Shown here one piece after another: positions 37,891 to 45,950 of a DNA stretch of 64,000 nt. This DNA is from Shewanella sp. UCD-KL21 (GTDB taxonomy: Bacteria > Pseudomonadota > Gammaproteobacteria > Enterobacterales > Shewanellaceae), in contig NZ_MPHK01000018.1 in NCBI RefSeq assembly GCF_001957135.1, forward strand, positions 1 to 64,000, written 5' to 3'. Position numbers and translations under genes: made by a program. Position 1 is the first letter of the stretch. Each line of letters begins with the position of its first letter. Below the pieces are notes generated by a model, which was not told the origin of the DNA, did no database searches, and worked only from the letters and a program-made list of their open reading frames with translations.

Positions 37891-38598
37891 TTACTGACTC
37901 CTTGGCATGGCTTTGCCACGCAGTGAGCCGATGGCGAAATTAATCACAATCGCTAAAATCAGCAGCACTAATCCTAGTGCGATAGCTTGGGCAAAGTCGC
38001 CTTTGCTGGTTTCTAAGGCTATGGCGGTGGGAATATTACGGGTGTGGTGCAAAATATTGCCCCCCACCATCATTGAGCAACCCACTTCAGTCAAAATACG
38101 GCTAAAAGCCGCAATAATGGCCAATAATAACGGCACGCGCAGTTCGCGACATACGGTCCAAATCGCCCGCTGCCAAGATGCCCCAAGGGTGCGGGATGTT
38201 TCCCATGCGCGGCGGTCTACACTACTAAATGCCGCTTGCGATAATGCGATTAGCACCGGCGCACAAATCATCATTTGCCCTAAAATCATACCTTGCTGAG
38301 TAAACAACCAGCGTAAGTCCCCCATTGGCCCATTTCGGGTGAGCAGCAAATAAGCCAGCAAGCCGATAACGACAGTGGGGATCGACTGTAAGGTTTGCAC
38401 TATGTTGGTGACAAACCAGCGCCCAGGAAACTGGTAAGATGCCAGCAAAAAGCCCAACACAATTGATGGGATCAAGGTGATGAGCAGCGCCGCAAAAGAG
38501 ACGGAAAAAGATACACTTATGATAGACCATACATCGGGGTCTAACGAAAGCAGCAAGCTAAATGCTTGCTGCAGTAGGGCTAACCAGCCTTCATTCAT
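37891..38598 (-). CDS. tupB: Tungstate/molybdate ABC transporter permease
   Basis: An inner-membrane permease of the TupB/WtpB type, 235 residues with five or six predicted helices. The cytoplasmic loop REL-RTLGAS (ETSRTLGASWQRAIW) is the EAA-type contact for the ATPase. The start ATG shares one base with the tupA stop. A conserved VGGNILHHTRNIPTAIALETSKG segment is typical of TupB. Confidence 0.92.
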   Translation of the reverse strand: MNEGWLALLQQAFSLLLSLDPDVWSIISVSFSVSFAALLITLIPSIVLGFLLASYQFPGRWFVTNIVQTLQSIPTVVIGLLAYLLLTRNGPMGDLRWLFTQQGMILGQMMICAPVLIALSQAAFSSVDRRAWETSRTLGASWQRAIWTVCRELRVPLLLAIIAAFSRILTEVGCSMMVGGNILHHTRNIPTAIALETSKGDFAQAIALGLVLLILAIVINFAIGSLRGKAMPRSQ

Positions 38599-39419
38599 TA
38601 CTTATATGTTGCCTTAAATAATTGCTCTCCCTGAACTTTAAAGTCATTAATCATTTGCTGAGCCGCTGGGCTAATAAACCAATCGCTTAATGCCTTAGCG
38701 CCTTGATGATTCAATTCAGGGTATTTTTCTGCGTTAATTAGGATAATTTGATAAGGGTTTGCTAAATCGGCGCCGCCTTCGAATGTAATTGCTAAATCTA
38801 ATTTAGCTTTGTAAGCAACAAACGTTCCACGATCTGTCAGTGTATAGGCTTGTTTCTCATTGGCCATCAGTAAGGTTTTACCCATTCCTTGGCCAATTGA
38901 AGTATAGCCTGAAAAATCCGGTGATACTGAAGCTTGTTTCCAAATTGCGAGCTCTTTCATATTGGTGCCAGAATTATCACCGCGTGAGATAAAACTGTTG
39001 TCCGATGCTGCTATTTTTTGAAACGCTTCAACGACATCATCGCTTGTTGACAGCTTAGCAGGATCGGCAATTGGGCCTAAAACCACAAAATCGTTTTCCA
39101 TAATCCCGCGTGGATGAGTGCCATAACCGTCATTAACAAACTTAGCTTCAGCAGCTGGTGCATGGGTCATTACTACATCGACATCACCTTGACTGGCCAG
39201 TTTTAGTGCTTTACCAGTACCCGTGGCGATAACCTGTACCTTATAACCAGATTCAGCTTCAAATGTTGGCAAAATAGTGCGTAAAAGACCTGAGTTGTCG
39301 GTGCTGGTGGTGGTCGCAAGCTTGATCACTTGTTCTGCATTTGCTGAGGCGCTCATCAAAGTGCTAGATAATAATGTGACACTGAATGCTGCAGTTATAG
39401 CTGATTTTAGACTAAACAT
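38598..39419 (-). CDS. tupA: Tungstate-binding periplasmic protein
   Basis: The substrate-binding subunit, 273 residues with a signal peptide ending at ASANAEQ. The TupA hallmark TTTSTDNSGLLRTILP binds the oxyanion. DVDVVMTHAPAAEAKF and SRGDNSGTNMKE, also part of the ligand site, follow. This signature points to tungstate preference over molybdate. It heads an operon tupA-tupB-tupC-mobA-mobB/moeA-moaA with overlaps or short gaps, a layout that links metal import to cofactor synthesis. Confidence 0.94.
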   Translation of the reverse strand: MFSLKSAITAAFSVTLLSSTLMSASANAEQVIKLATTTSTDNSGLLRTILPTFEAESGYKVQVIATGTGKALKLASQGDVDVVMTHAPAAEAKFVNDGYGTHPRGIMENDFVVLGPIADPAKLSTSDDVVEAFQKIAASDNSFISRGDNSGTNMKELAIWKQASVSPDFSGYTSIGQGMGKTLLMANEKQAYTLTDRGTFVAYKAKLDLAITFEGGADLANPYQIILINAEKYPELNHQGAKALSDWFISPAAQQMINDFKVQGEQLFKATYK

Positions 39420-39714
39420 TTTTAATTCCTTGAAGAGATAATCACTAAAACATCATATTTATGGGTTAAAAAAACAACATTTACATTAAGTTATCCTAGT
39501 TACAAATAGATATAGCAAATAATATGCCAAGGATGTATCTGAAAATGCGGATCACGACTAAATTTAAAATTGTGATCTAGATCTCGTGCGAATTATGTTT
39601 TTACAGACATATTGTCCCAGTACGCTAATTCTGGTGGGCAAACTGACCCAGCAATAGATTTTTAGTGATACGATAAGCTTTAATATAGTCAAAATGTCCA
39701 AAGTAGGCCCTCAT

Positions 39715-41097
39715 ATGAACACGAATGAATCAAACGAAAAACCGTTACCAACCGCAGTTTCGGTATTGATTGTGGATGATGAGCCAGGAATGCGCAGTTT
39801 TCTTAAAAAGGCGTTATCTAAAAAATTCGCCCTCGTAGAAACTGCTGCCACCATTGGCGAGGCAGAAAAGCTTCGCAGCCGTGGTCATTTTGATTTACTT
39901 ATTGTTGATATTCGCTTGCCCGATCGCTCAGGTATCGAGTGGCACGAGGCGCTAAATGAGCCGGATCGCCAATCGGACATTATTTTTATGACCGGTTATG
40001 CCGATATGGATGTGGCGATTAAAGCCTTAAGAGCGGGCGCTTCAGACTTTATTATGAAGCCGTTTCATCTAGAGCAAATGATGACAGCCGTTGACCGCTG
40101 TATTGAGCGTCGCCTGTTAAAGCGTGAAAACTTCATGCTCCGCCGTGAGCTTTCAACCGGTCACTCAACGACCATGATTGGTAACAGCGATGCCATGATA
40201 GAAGTAAAGCAAGTCATTGAACGCGTCGCGCCAACGAATGCCGTGGTTCTCATTGAAGGTGAGTCTGGTACTGGTAAAGAGCTGGTGGCAAGACAGTTAC
40301 ACCAGCTTAGCGGCCGCACTGGCGCATTTGTGCCGGTTAACTGCGGCGCCATAGCGCCAGAGCTACTTAGCAGTGAGCTTTTTGGTCACACCGCAGGCGC
40401 TTTTACTGGCGCGAAAGGCACCCGTGAAGGTTTATTCAGCTTTGCCTCTGGCGGGACAATTTTCTTAGATGAAATTGGTGAAATGCCAATGAAAATGCAA
40501 ACAGCGCTGTTAAGGGTTTTAGAGCAAAAATCTATCAGACCAGTTGGCAGTGAAAAAGAAGTCGCCATTGATGTCAGGGTGGTCGCGGCAACAAATCGTT
40601 TGTTATCAGAAGAGGTTGCCGCCGGTAACTTCAGAAGCGATTTATATTATCGACTCAATGTACTTAATATCTTGATCCCCCCTTTACGCACCCGTCCTGA
40701 GGATGTCATTGAGTTAACCCACCACTTTACTTGGCAATTAGCCCGTGAATTAGGGGTTAAAGAGGTGATTTGGAGCCATGAAGATATACAGGTCCTGCAA
40801 CAGCATGAGTGGCCCGGTAATATTCGTGAGCTGCGCAATATGATTGAGCGCTGTATTTTATTGGGTAAACCGCCTGCAGAGTATTGGAAAAAAGCGCCAG
40901 AAACAGAGGTCATAACCCAAGCAGGCTTTCCGTTAAATTGGCCATTAAAAGAAGTGGAAAAACAACATGTGATGAGTGTGGTTGATGCCAATAATGGCAA
41001 TAAGTCAGCGGCTGCCCGCGATTTAGGGGTGTCTCGAAAAACCTTAGATCGTAAATATAAAGAATGGTTTGATGCTGAACCGGATAAGGAAGCTTAA
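39715..41097 (+). CDS. Sigma-54-dependent response regulator
   Basis: An NtrC-type regulator. The receiver domain carries phosphorylation site Asp65 (IVDIRLPDRSG). The AAA+ domain has GESGTGKE, the sigma-54 contact loop GAFTGA, and LDEIGEMP (Walker B). The C-terminal Fis-type HTH is NKSAAARDLGVSRKTLDRKY. I choose the ATG at 39715 because AGTAGG lies 7 bases upstream; an ATG at 39694 adds 7 residues. It is divergent from tupA, and its kinase gene follows by 3 bases. Confidence 0.94.
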   Translation: MNTNESNEKPLPTAVSVLIVDDEPGMRSFLKKALSKKFALVETAATIGEAEKLRSRGHFDLLIVDIRLPDRSGIEWHEALNEPDRQSDIIFMTGYADMDVAIKALRAGASDFIMKPFHLEQMMTAVDRCIERRLLKRENFMLRRELSTGHSTTMIGNSDAMIEVKQVIERVAPTNAVVLIEGESGTGKELVARQLHQLSGRTGAFVPVNCGAIAPELLSSELFGHTAGAFTGAKGTREGLFSFASGGTIFLDEIGEMPMKMQTALLRVLEQKSIRPVGSEKEVAIDVRVVAATNRLLSEEVAAGNFRSDLYYRLNVLNILIPPLRTRPEDVIELTHHFTWQLARELGVKEVIWSHEDIQVLQQHEWPGNIRELRNMIERCILLGKPPAEYWKKAPETEVITQAGFPLNWPLKEVEKQHVMSVVDANNGNKSAAARDLGVSRKTLDRKYKEWFDAEPDKEA

Positions 41098-41100
41098 ATC

Positions 41101-43242
41101 GTGTCGGTATTTAGTCAAATGTTTGGAGTTAGCTGGCAGCAAATGCAGGCTAAAGTGCGTTATCGCATTTTAATCCTGACATTATTACCCATTTTGCTAA
41201 CTCTGATTAGCTTAGTGTTCATTACCATTTACTGGAACATTAGTTATACCGGTAAACAGCTGTTTATGAAGGTTAAGGCTGATTTGACTGTGGCCACCAA
41301 CACCCTTGAAGAAGTTCAGCGCCAACAAGAAATTCAATTACTTAACGTGAGTCAATCATGGGACTTTCAAAATGCCTTCCAGCAAATCAAGCAAGGCGAT
41401 TCATCCCAGATAGACAAAATTAATCAATATCTGGAGCAACAAAAGCAGTTTCTACAACTGGATATATTAAGGCTAATCAAAGTTGAGCAAGCTGCGGCCG
41501 ATCCCGATTTGCGGATAATGTTACCCAAAATCCAACAGCAACAACCCTTGTCTGGTTTGATGGTGTTATCAGCCAAACGTCTGGCTCGTCTCGACCCCGA
41601 TTTAGCCAGTATCGCCCGTATTCCTATATCGGCCACTTTAAGGGCGCAAGAGCCCACCAAAAGTGAAGAAACCCGCGGCATGTTAAGCCGGAGTTTATTA
41701 CCCATATTAAATGAAAATGGCCAAGTGAATTGGTATCTCGATGGTGGGATTTTATTTAATCGTAATACCGTCATCGTCGATCATATTCGCGACTTGGTAT
41801 ACGACGAGGGCACCTTGCCTGAGCGCTCAATTGGCACAGTGACTATTTTTCTTGATAATGCCCGCATTAGTACCAATGTGCCTATGGATCTATTTTCGCC
41901 CCATGAAACAGCGAGCCAATCGAGGGCATTAGGCACCTTAGTATCAGAAGATGTGCGCCAGAAAGTCTTGGTTGAAGGGGAGTCGTGGGTTGACCGTGCC
42001 TTTGTATTAAATGACTGGTTTATTTCTGGTTATTCACCGCTAAAAGATATCCGTGGTAAACGTATTGGGATGATTTACTCAGGTTTTTCTGAGTCGCCTT
42101 TTATACACACCTATATTCTCAACATTCTCGAACTTGGCACCATTTTAATGCTGGTGTTGTTGGTGTCTGGTTTCTTGGTTTATCGAGGGGCTAATAGCTT
42201 ACTTGAGCCCATTGAGCGCATTCATCATGTGGTCAAAGCGGTGCAGTCAGGCCGAGATTTACGTATAGGTGAGTTGGGATTAGAGCATGATAATGAGCTA
42301 TCTAATTTGGCAGAGCAATTTGACCACATGCTGGACTTACTGCAGCGACGTAATAACCAAATTCAGCTAGCGGCAGAGCAGCTTGAAGTGAAAGTGGAGC
42401 AACGTACCCGTAGCTTGCAAGACAAAACCGAAGAGCTGCAACGTAACGTGGCCTTGCTGAATGAAACAAGACATCAACTGGTCACCAATGAGAAGTTAAC
42501 CGCCTTAGGGGAGTTAACCGCCGGTATTGCCCATGAAATTAATAATCCTACCGCGGTTATTTTAGGCAATATGGAACTGATGAAGTATGAGCTTGGTAGT
42601 AAGGCTGTTGCTGTTGAAGAAGAAATTGAACTGGTTATTCAACAGGTAGGCAGAATAAGCACCATTATTCGCAGCTTGTTGCAGTATAGCCGCCCCGGTG
42701 AGTTTAATGCACCGCTTGAAATGCACCCAGTGCAACCGATGATCGAAGAAATGTTAGTACTGGTTAGGCACTCGATTGAAAAGCAAGAAGTCGAACTCAT
42801 CAAAGACATTAATAGCCAATGCACGGTGCAAGTGAATCAGCCGCAAATCTTGCAAGTGCTCATTAACCTAGTGGTCAACGCTGCCCACGCCATTGAAAAT
42901 AAAGGCCGTATTTGGGTCAGAGCCAATGATTGGCTTGAAAACGGCGAGGTTGTCGGGGTAAAAATTGAAGTGGAAGACGAAGGCATGGGCATTAAACCTG
43001 AGCGCTTAAGTCGTATCTTCGACCCTTTTTACACCACCCGTAAAGACGGTACAGGCTTAGGCTTATCGCTCAGTTACGGCATTATCAAGCGCATTGGTGG
43101 CACCATTGAGGTGAAGTCAACCTTAGGCAAAGGCACCATATTTACTATTGGGCTTTATCACAAAGCCAAAGAAGAACAAGAAAACAACCCCTATGATGGA
43201 CTGCATTTTGAAGACAATAGCCGCCTAGATAGTGACGCTTAG
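41101..43242 (+). CDS. Sensor histidine kinase (partner of the sigma-54 regulator)
   Basis: A 713-residue membrane kinase from a GTG start. It has a first helix (about 22-45), a large periplasmic sensor domain (about 46-335), a second helix near 340-362, a HAMP region, a coiled coil (about 425-465) and the catalytic core. The phospho-acceptor is His478 in GIAHEINNPTAV. The ATP-binding domain has NLVVNAAHAIE (N box), DEGMGI (G1), FDPFYTTRKDGTGLGLSLSY (F and G2). It lies 3 bases after the regulator gene, so they form one operon. The ligand is unknown. Confidence 0.94.
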   Translation: MSVFSQMFGVSWQQMQAKVRYRILILTLLPILLTLISLVFITIYWNISYTGKQLFMKVKADLTVATNTLEEVQRQQEIQLLNVSQSWDFQNAFQQIKQGDSSQIDKINQYLEQQKQFLQLDILRLIKVEQAAADPDLRIMLPKIQQQQPLSGLMVLSAKRLARLDPDLASIARIPISATLRAQEPTKSEETRGMLSRSLLPILNENGQVNWYLDGGILFNRNTVIVDHIRDLVYDEGTLPERSIGTVTIFLDNARISTNVPMDLFSPHETASQSRALGTLVSEDVRQKVLVEGESWVDRAFVLNDWFISGYSPLKDIRGKRIGMIYSGFSESPFIHTYILNILELGTILMLVLLVSGFLVYRGANSLLEPIERIHHVVKAVQSGRDLRIGELGLEHDNELSNLAEQFDHMLDLLQRRNNQIQLAAEQLEVKVEQRTRSLQDKTEELQRNVALLNETRHQLVTNEKLTALGELTAGIAHEINNPTAVILGNMELMKYELGSKAVAVEEEIELVIQQVGRISTIIRSLLQYSRPGEFNAPLEMHPVQPMIEEMLVLVRHSIEKQEVELIKDINSQCTVQVNQPQILQVLINLVVNAAHAIENKGRIWVRANDWLENGEVVGVKIEVEDEGMGIKPERLSRIFDPFYTTRKDGTGLGLSLSYGIIKRIGGTIEVKSTLGKGTIFTIGLYHKAKEEQENNPYDGLHFEDNSRLDSDA

Positions 43243-43380
43243 CTGTTTATGGTACTAGCTGTTTATGGTATTAGCTGTTTATCGCAATAGCTGCTTATAG
43301 CGTTGTGCATGTGTGTTTTCGCGAGTGAGCTTTAGCGGCTTGGTTGAGGAATTCAGATTGTAATTGAGTAAATCGCAGAT

Positions 43381-43409
43381 AAAAAAAAGCCAGGTGATGA
43401 GCCTGGCCA
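43381..43409 (-). terminator. Terminator of ryhB
   Basis: GCCAGG and CCTGGC form a GC-rich stem with a short loop. Eight T follow on the minus strand. Confidence 0.92.
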
Positions 43410-43498
43410 CTAAGAGTGTATGAGCAATGTCGTGCTTGCAGACTCAGAGGGTATTAATAGGAGATGAAGCTATTAATAAGAACTGAGTTTTGGAACGC
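43381..43498 (-). ncRNA. ryhB: RyhB-like Fur-repressed small RNA
   Basis: RyhB is an Hfq-dependent sRNA that shuts down iron-using proteins during iron starvation. The conserved core AAGCACGACATTGCTCA is present exactly on the minus strand (43421-43438). The 3' end is a terminator (GCCAGG/CCTGGC with a T8 run). The promoter has TTGCAA (43528-43533), a 17-base spacer and TATTAT (43505-43510), and a Fur box overlaps it. The predicted RNA is about 118 nt. Confidence 0.92.
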
Positions 43499-43502
43499 AG
43501 AT

Positions 43503-43523
43503 AAATAATAATCATTATCATTT
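43503..43523. promoter_or_regulatory. Fur box overlapping the ryhB promoter
   Basis: AAATGATAATGATTATTATTT (minus strand) matches the 19-bp Fur consensus GATAATGATAATCATTATC closely. It covers the -10 and spacer region of ryhB. Iron-bound Fur should repress there. Confidence 0.85.
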
Positions 43524-43645
43524 AGATTTGCAACTTGTTAGTTAAATTATTTTCAACTTTACAAAGCCTTTACAAATGTTCTGCAAGCTCTTTGCCGCCG
43601 TTCAATGACTTTTATCGCTCAAATCGACTCTGTCTATCTTGGTTG

Positions 43646-44104
43646 TTAAGCTAATTCTTTATGCAAAAACAATTTGTTATCTGCAGGGTCTGCTGCTGGT
43701 TCCACTTGAGTAATGTGGTATTGGTTAGTGACCAACATCGTCAGCATGGTGTTAAATTGATTGCGAGTTTTCACCTCAAGGCGCTGATAACCTTGCTTTG
43801 TCGCCCACTTTTCTTGGTACTCGAGCATGGATTTTGCTAAACCAAGTTGCCTGAAATCAGCATCAACTCCGCCAAGCCAGCTGTAAAAACGCTGATTATC
43901 AAGCTGATAGCCTATTTTAAACCCAGCAAGTTCACCCTCAACATAAGCCAATAAAATCAAACAAGCTTGATTGTCTAATTTGCGATGTAATGATTCGACA
44001 GTTTGAGCGCGATCGAGTTCGTTAATGCGGGCGCTGATAGCGGCAATATGATTGGCCACCTCAGCAGTTAGCTCTGTATGAGCTTCAATTTGGATAGTTA
44101 GCAT
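43646..44104 (-). CDS. GNAT-family N-acetyltransferase
   Basis: A 152-residue GNAT-fold protein. The acetyl-CoA motif region is GGVDADFRQLGLAKSMLEYQ (motif A, with Q-x-x-G-x-A variant), preceded by LAYVEGELAGFKIGY. The C-terminus LEVKTRNQFNTMLTMLVTNQY is consistent with the family. The acceptor is unknown. It is upstream of ryhB on the same strand with no clear operon partner. Confidence 0.85.
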   Translation of the reverse strand: MLTIQIEAHTELTAEVANHIAAISARINELDRAQTVESLHRKLDNQACLILLAYVEGELAGFKIGYQLDNQRFYSWLGGVDADFRQLGLAKSMLEYQEKWATKQGYQRLEVKTRNQFNTMLTMLVTNQYHITQVEPAADPADNKLFLHKELA

Positions 44105-44228
44105 GTAAGATTTACTTTTGGTCGGGCCATGTCGCTTTTAATATCAGATCGGCTGATATTGAGCTGACAACAGCGAAAATATCGCCGCATATTAACTCAT
44201 CGTACCAGTTAATAATGCGGCATAGCTT

Positions 44229-44277
44229 AAAAAATCACTAGAAAGTGTATTTTGTAAGCAGTGGCTAGCGGTGATTT
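44229..44277 (-). terminator. Possible terminator of yhhQ
   Basis: AAATCAC and GTGATTT pair across an inner partial stem (TAG/CTA). On the minus strand a T6 run follows. It begins 8 bases past the yhhQ stop. Confidence 0.5.
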
Positions 44278-44284
44278 GGTCACA

Positions 44285-44950
44285 TTAGAGCGCAGTCGAG
44301 GCGCGGGTTGTATCAGATAAAACCAATCTATCGGTGAGCACTTTCAGTAATACCCCATACGCAGGTAAAAACAACCCTAAGCTAACCATAAGTTTAAAGG
44401 CGTAATCGACCGTGGCTATTTCAGGCCAGTGATTTGCCATAAATGGGTCTGATGAGGCGTAAAATGCAATACTGAAAAACACCACAGTATCAACCAAGTT
44501 ACCAAAAAGAGTCGAGGCTGCAGGGGCTACCCACCAAGCTTTAGCCTTACGCAATTTAGCAAATACAGTGATATCCATTAACTGTCCGACCAAGTAAGCC
44601 ACAAAGCTGGCAAGTGCGATACGAAACACAAATTGATTCCACTGGGCTAATGACTCTGCACCTTGGAAAACCCCTTGATGGAAAATCACCCCCATTACAT
44701 AGGAGATCGCCAGTGCAGGTAGCATAGCTTTGAAAATAATACTGCGAGCCGCTTGCTGGCCAAATATTCTGACAGTTAAATCTGTGGCTAAATAGACAAA
44801 GGGAAAACTAAACGCGCCCCAAGTGGTGTGATAGCCAAAAATCTGAAACGGGAGTTGTACCAAATAATTGCTTGCGCAAATAATGATGATATGAAAACTG
44901 ACAAGAAACATCAGTGCACGGCGACATTGCGCCTGAGATAGCATTAACAT
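44285..44950 (-). CDS. yhhQ: Queuosine precursor transporter YhhQ
   Basis: YhhQ (QPTR/VUT family, DUF165) imports queuosine precursors preQ0/preQ1 across the inner membrane. The 221 residues hold about six helices. FPFVYLATDLTVRIFG is the family signature. The start ATG at 44950 has an AAGG ribosome site 7 bases upstream, which forms the end of a preQ1 riboswitch. This regulation independently supports the substrate. Confidence 0.93.
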   Translation of the reverse strand: MLMLSQAQCRRALMFLVSFHIIIICASNYLVQLPFQIFGYHTTWGAFSFPFVYLATDLTVRIFGQQAARSIIFKAMLPALAISYVMGVIFHQGVFQGAESLAQWNQFVFRIALASFVAYLVGQLMDITVFAKLRKAKAWWVAPAASTLFGNLVDTVVFFSIAFYASSDPFMANHWPEIATVDYAFKLMVSLGLFLPAYGVLLKVLTDRLVLSDTTRASTAL

Positions 44951-44956
44951 GTTGTG

Positions 44957-44996
44957 GCCTTTTTTATTGGGTTAGGCGGGGTGAGGGAACCCGCAT
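44957..44996 (-). promoter_or_regulatory. preQ1-I riboswitch in the yhhQ leader
   Basis: On the minus strand the leader reads GCGGG-TTCCCTCA-CCCCGC, then CTAACCCAATAAAAAAGG. This matches the compact preQ1-I aptamer (compare the Thermoanaerobacter tengcongensis form CTGGG-TCGCAGTTA-CCCCAG, A-rich tail, AAGG). The terminal AAGG is the ribosome site of yhhQ. Binding of preQ1 would pair it in a pseudoknot and block translation. No database search was run. Confidence 0.82.
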
Positions 44997-45387
44997 ATGC
45001 ATGTATTTGGCGTTGCTGATTATATATTTTAGCTGACTTTAACTTGCTCAATCACTTTATTGAGTGGTGTCATTTGCGCCAAGGAGGACGCATTATAGTG
45101 AGCAAAAAATAAGATGCAACTATCGCGCGACACTTTTTCGACCTACCGTGATAATAATACGCTGATTAGCGCTATCAATAAGCAATTCAATTGCCAATAT
45201 CATGCTCCTAATGCGAATTTTTTAATTGTTTTAAAAGCAGAAATATTGCTTTTAGCTGTACGGCTTGTCAGATTAAACTTTTGCTAAATTAGCTGGGCAT
45301 CAATATAGAATTGATTTCTAGGAACAAATAGGGAAAGTATCCAACGTAAGTGCATGAGGCGCTTGCTAATTATAAAGGGAACTTTGA
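44997..45387. other. Intergenic region between yhhQ and the frameshifted gene
   Basis: Divergent promoters for yhhQ and the surface-protein gene must lie in these 391 bases. AAAGGGA just before 45388 is a good ribosome site. I see no other element I can name. Confidence 0.5.
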
Positions 45388-45842
45388 ATGACCAGAATTT
45401 TATTTGCATTACTCACTAGCAGTTTTGCATTACTCAATAGTAGTGCAGTCCAGGCGGAAGAAGTCGCTTCGTCCTCGAGTTTTACTGTTGGGGCTGGATA
45501 CCAATATGGCGGAGTCTTAGGGGCTCGATATCATTTTCAAAATGATAGTCATGTTTTCTCTGCGGCCTTAGGATTGGTGGGGGGGCTTTGGGTTATCAGT
45601 ACTTTATTGATGAGAGTAAGTCACACGCAGTTGGATTAAGTGTAGGAAGCGAGGTGCTAACCAGTGAAGATGGTTTCGCAGTGCTCAATTATGAGTATTA
45701 TCCAAGTGGCTTTGCTCATAGGGGTTGGCAATTGGGAGTCAGTGCTGGTCTTCGCCGTGAAGATGAAGGTGGCTCTTTTGGAGATAATGGCGATACTAAA
45801 ACAGCTCCTGCAGCTATGGTATCAGTGGGCTATAAATTTTAG
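45388..45842 (+). pseudogene. Frameshifted small exported beta-rich protein
   Basis: The first frame (45388-45639) encodes a signal peptide (ending SSAVQAEE) and GAGYQYGGVLGARYHFQ, then loses sense after a run of seven G (45579-45585). The continuation lies in another frame (to 45842): GYQYFIDESKSHAVGLSVGSEV and a terminal AAMVSVGYKF. One extra G, or two fewer, would join them into a protein of about 151 residues. Short glycine- and tyrosine-rich strands ending in aromatic F suggest an outer-membrane barrel-like protein. The break could be a true mutation, phase variation or a sequencing error. Confidence 0.75.
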
Positions 45843-45908
45843 GTATTTATGTTTCAGCGTTATTTTTATAGCAAAAGATATAGCCATAAGATGCTTACCT
45901 TAATATTA

Positions 45909-45935
45909 AAATTCCAGTAATAAACTGGAATTTTT
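45909..45935. terminator. Bidirectional terminator before menF end
   Basis: AAATTCCAGT / ACTGGAATTT forms a 10-bp stem with a 5-base loop, followed by TT. It separates the frameshifted gene from menF (convergent). Confidence 0.85.
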
Positions 45936-45950
45936 GTCTATTAAATAAGC

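Noticed and set aside
39420..39693. Moco/Tuco riboswitch in front of tupA
   Set aside because: No long structured, conserved leader was recognised; the region is AT-rich with no clear stem pairs.
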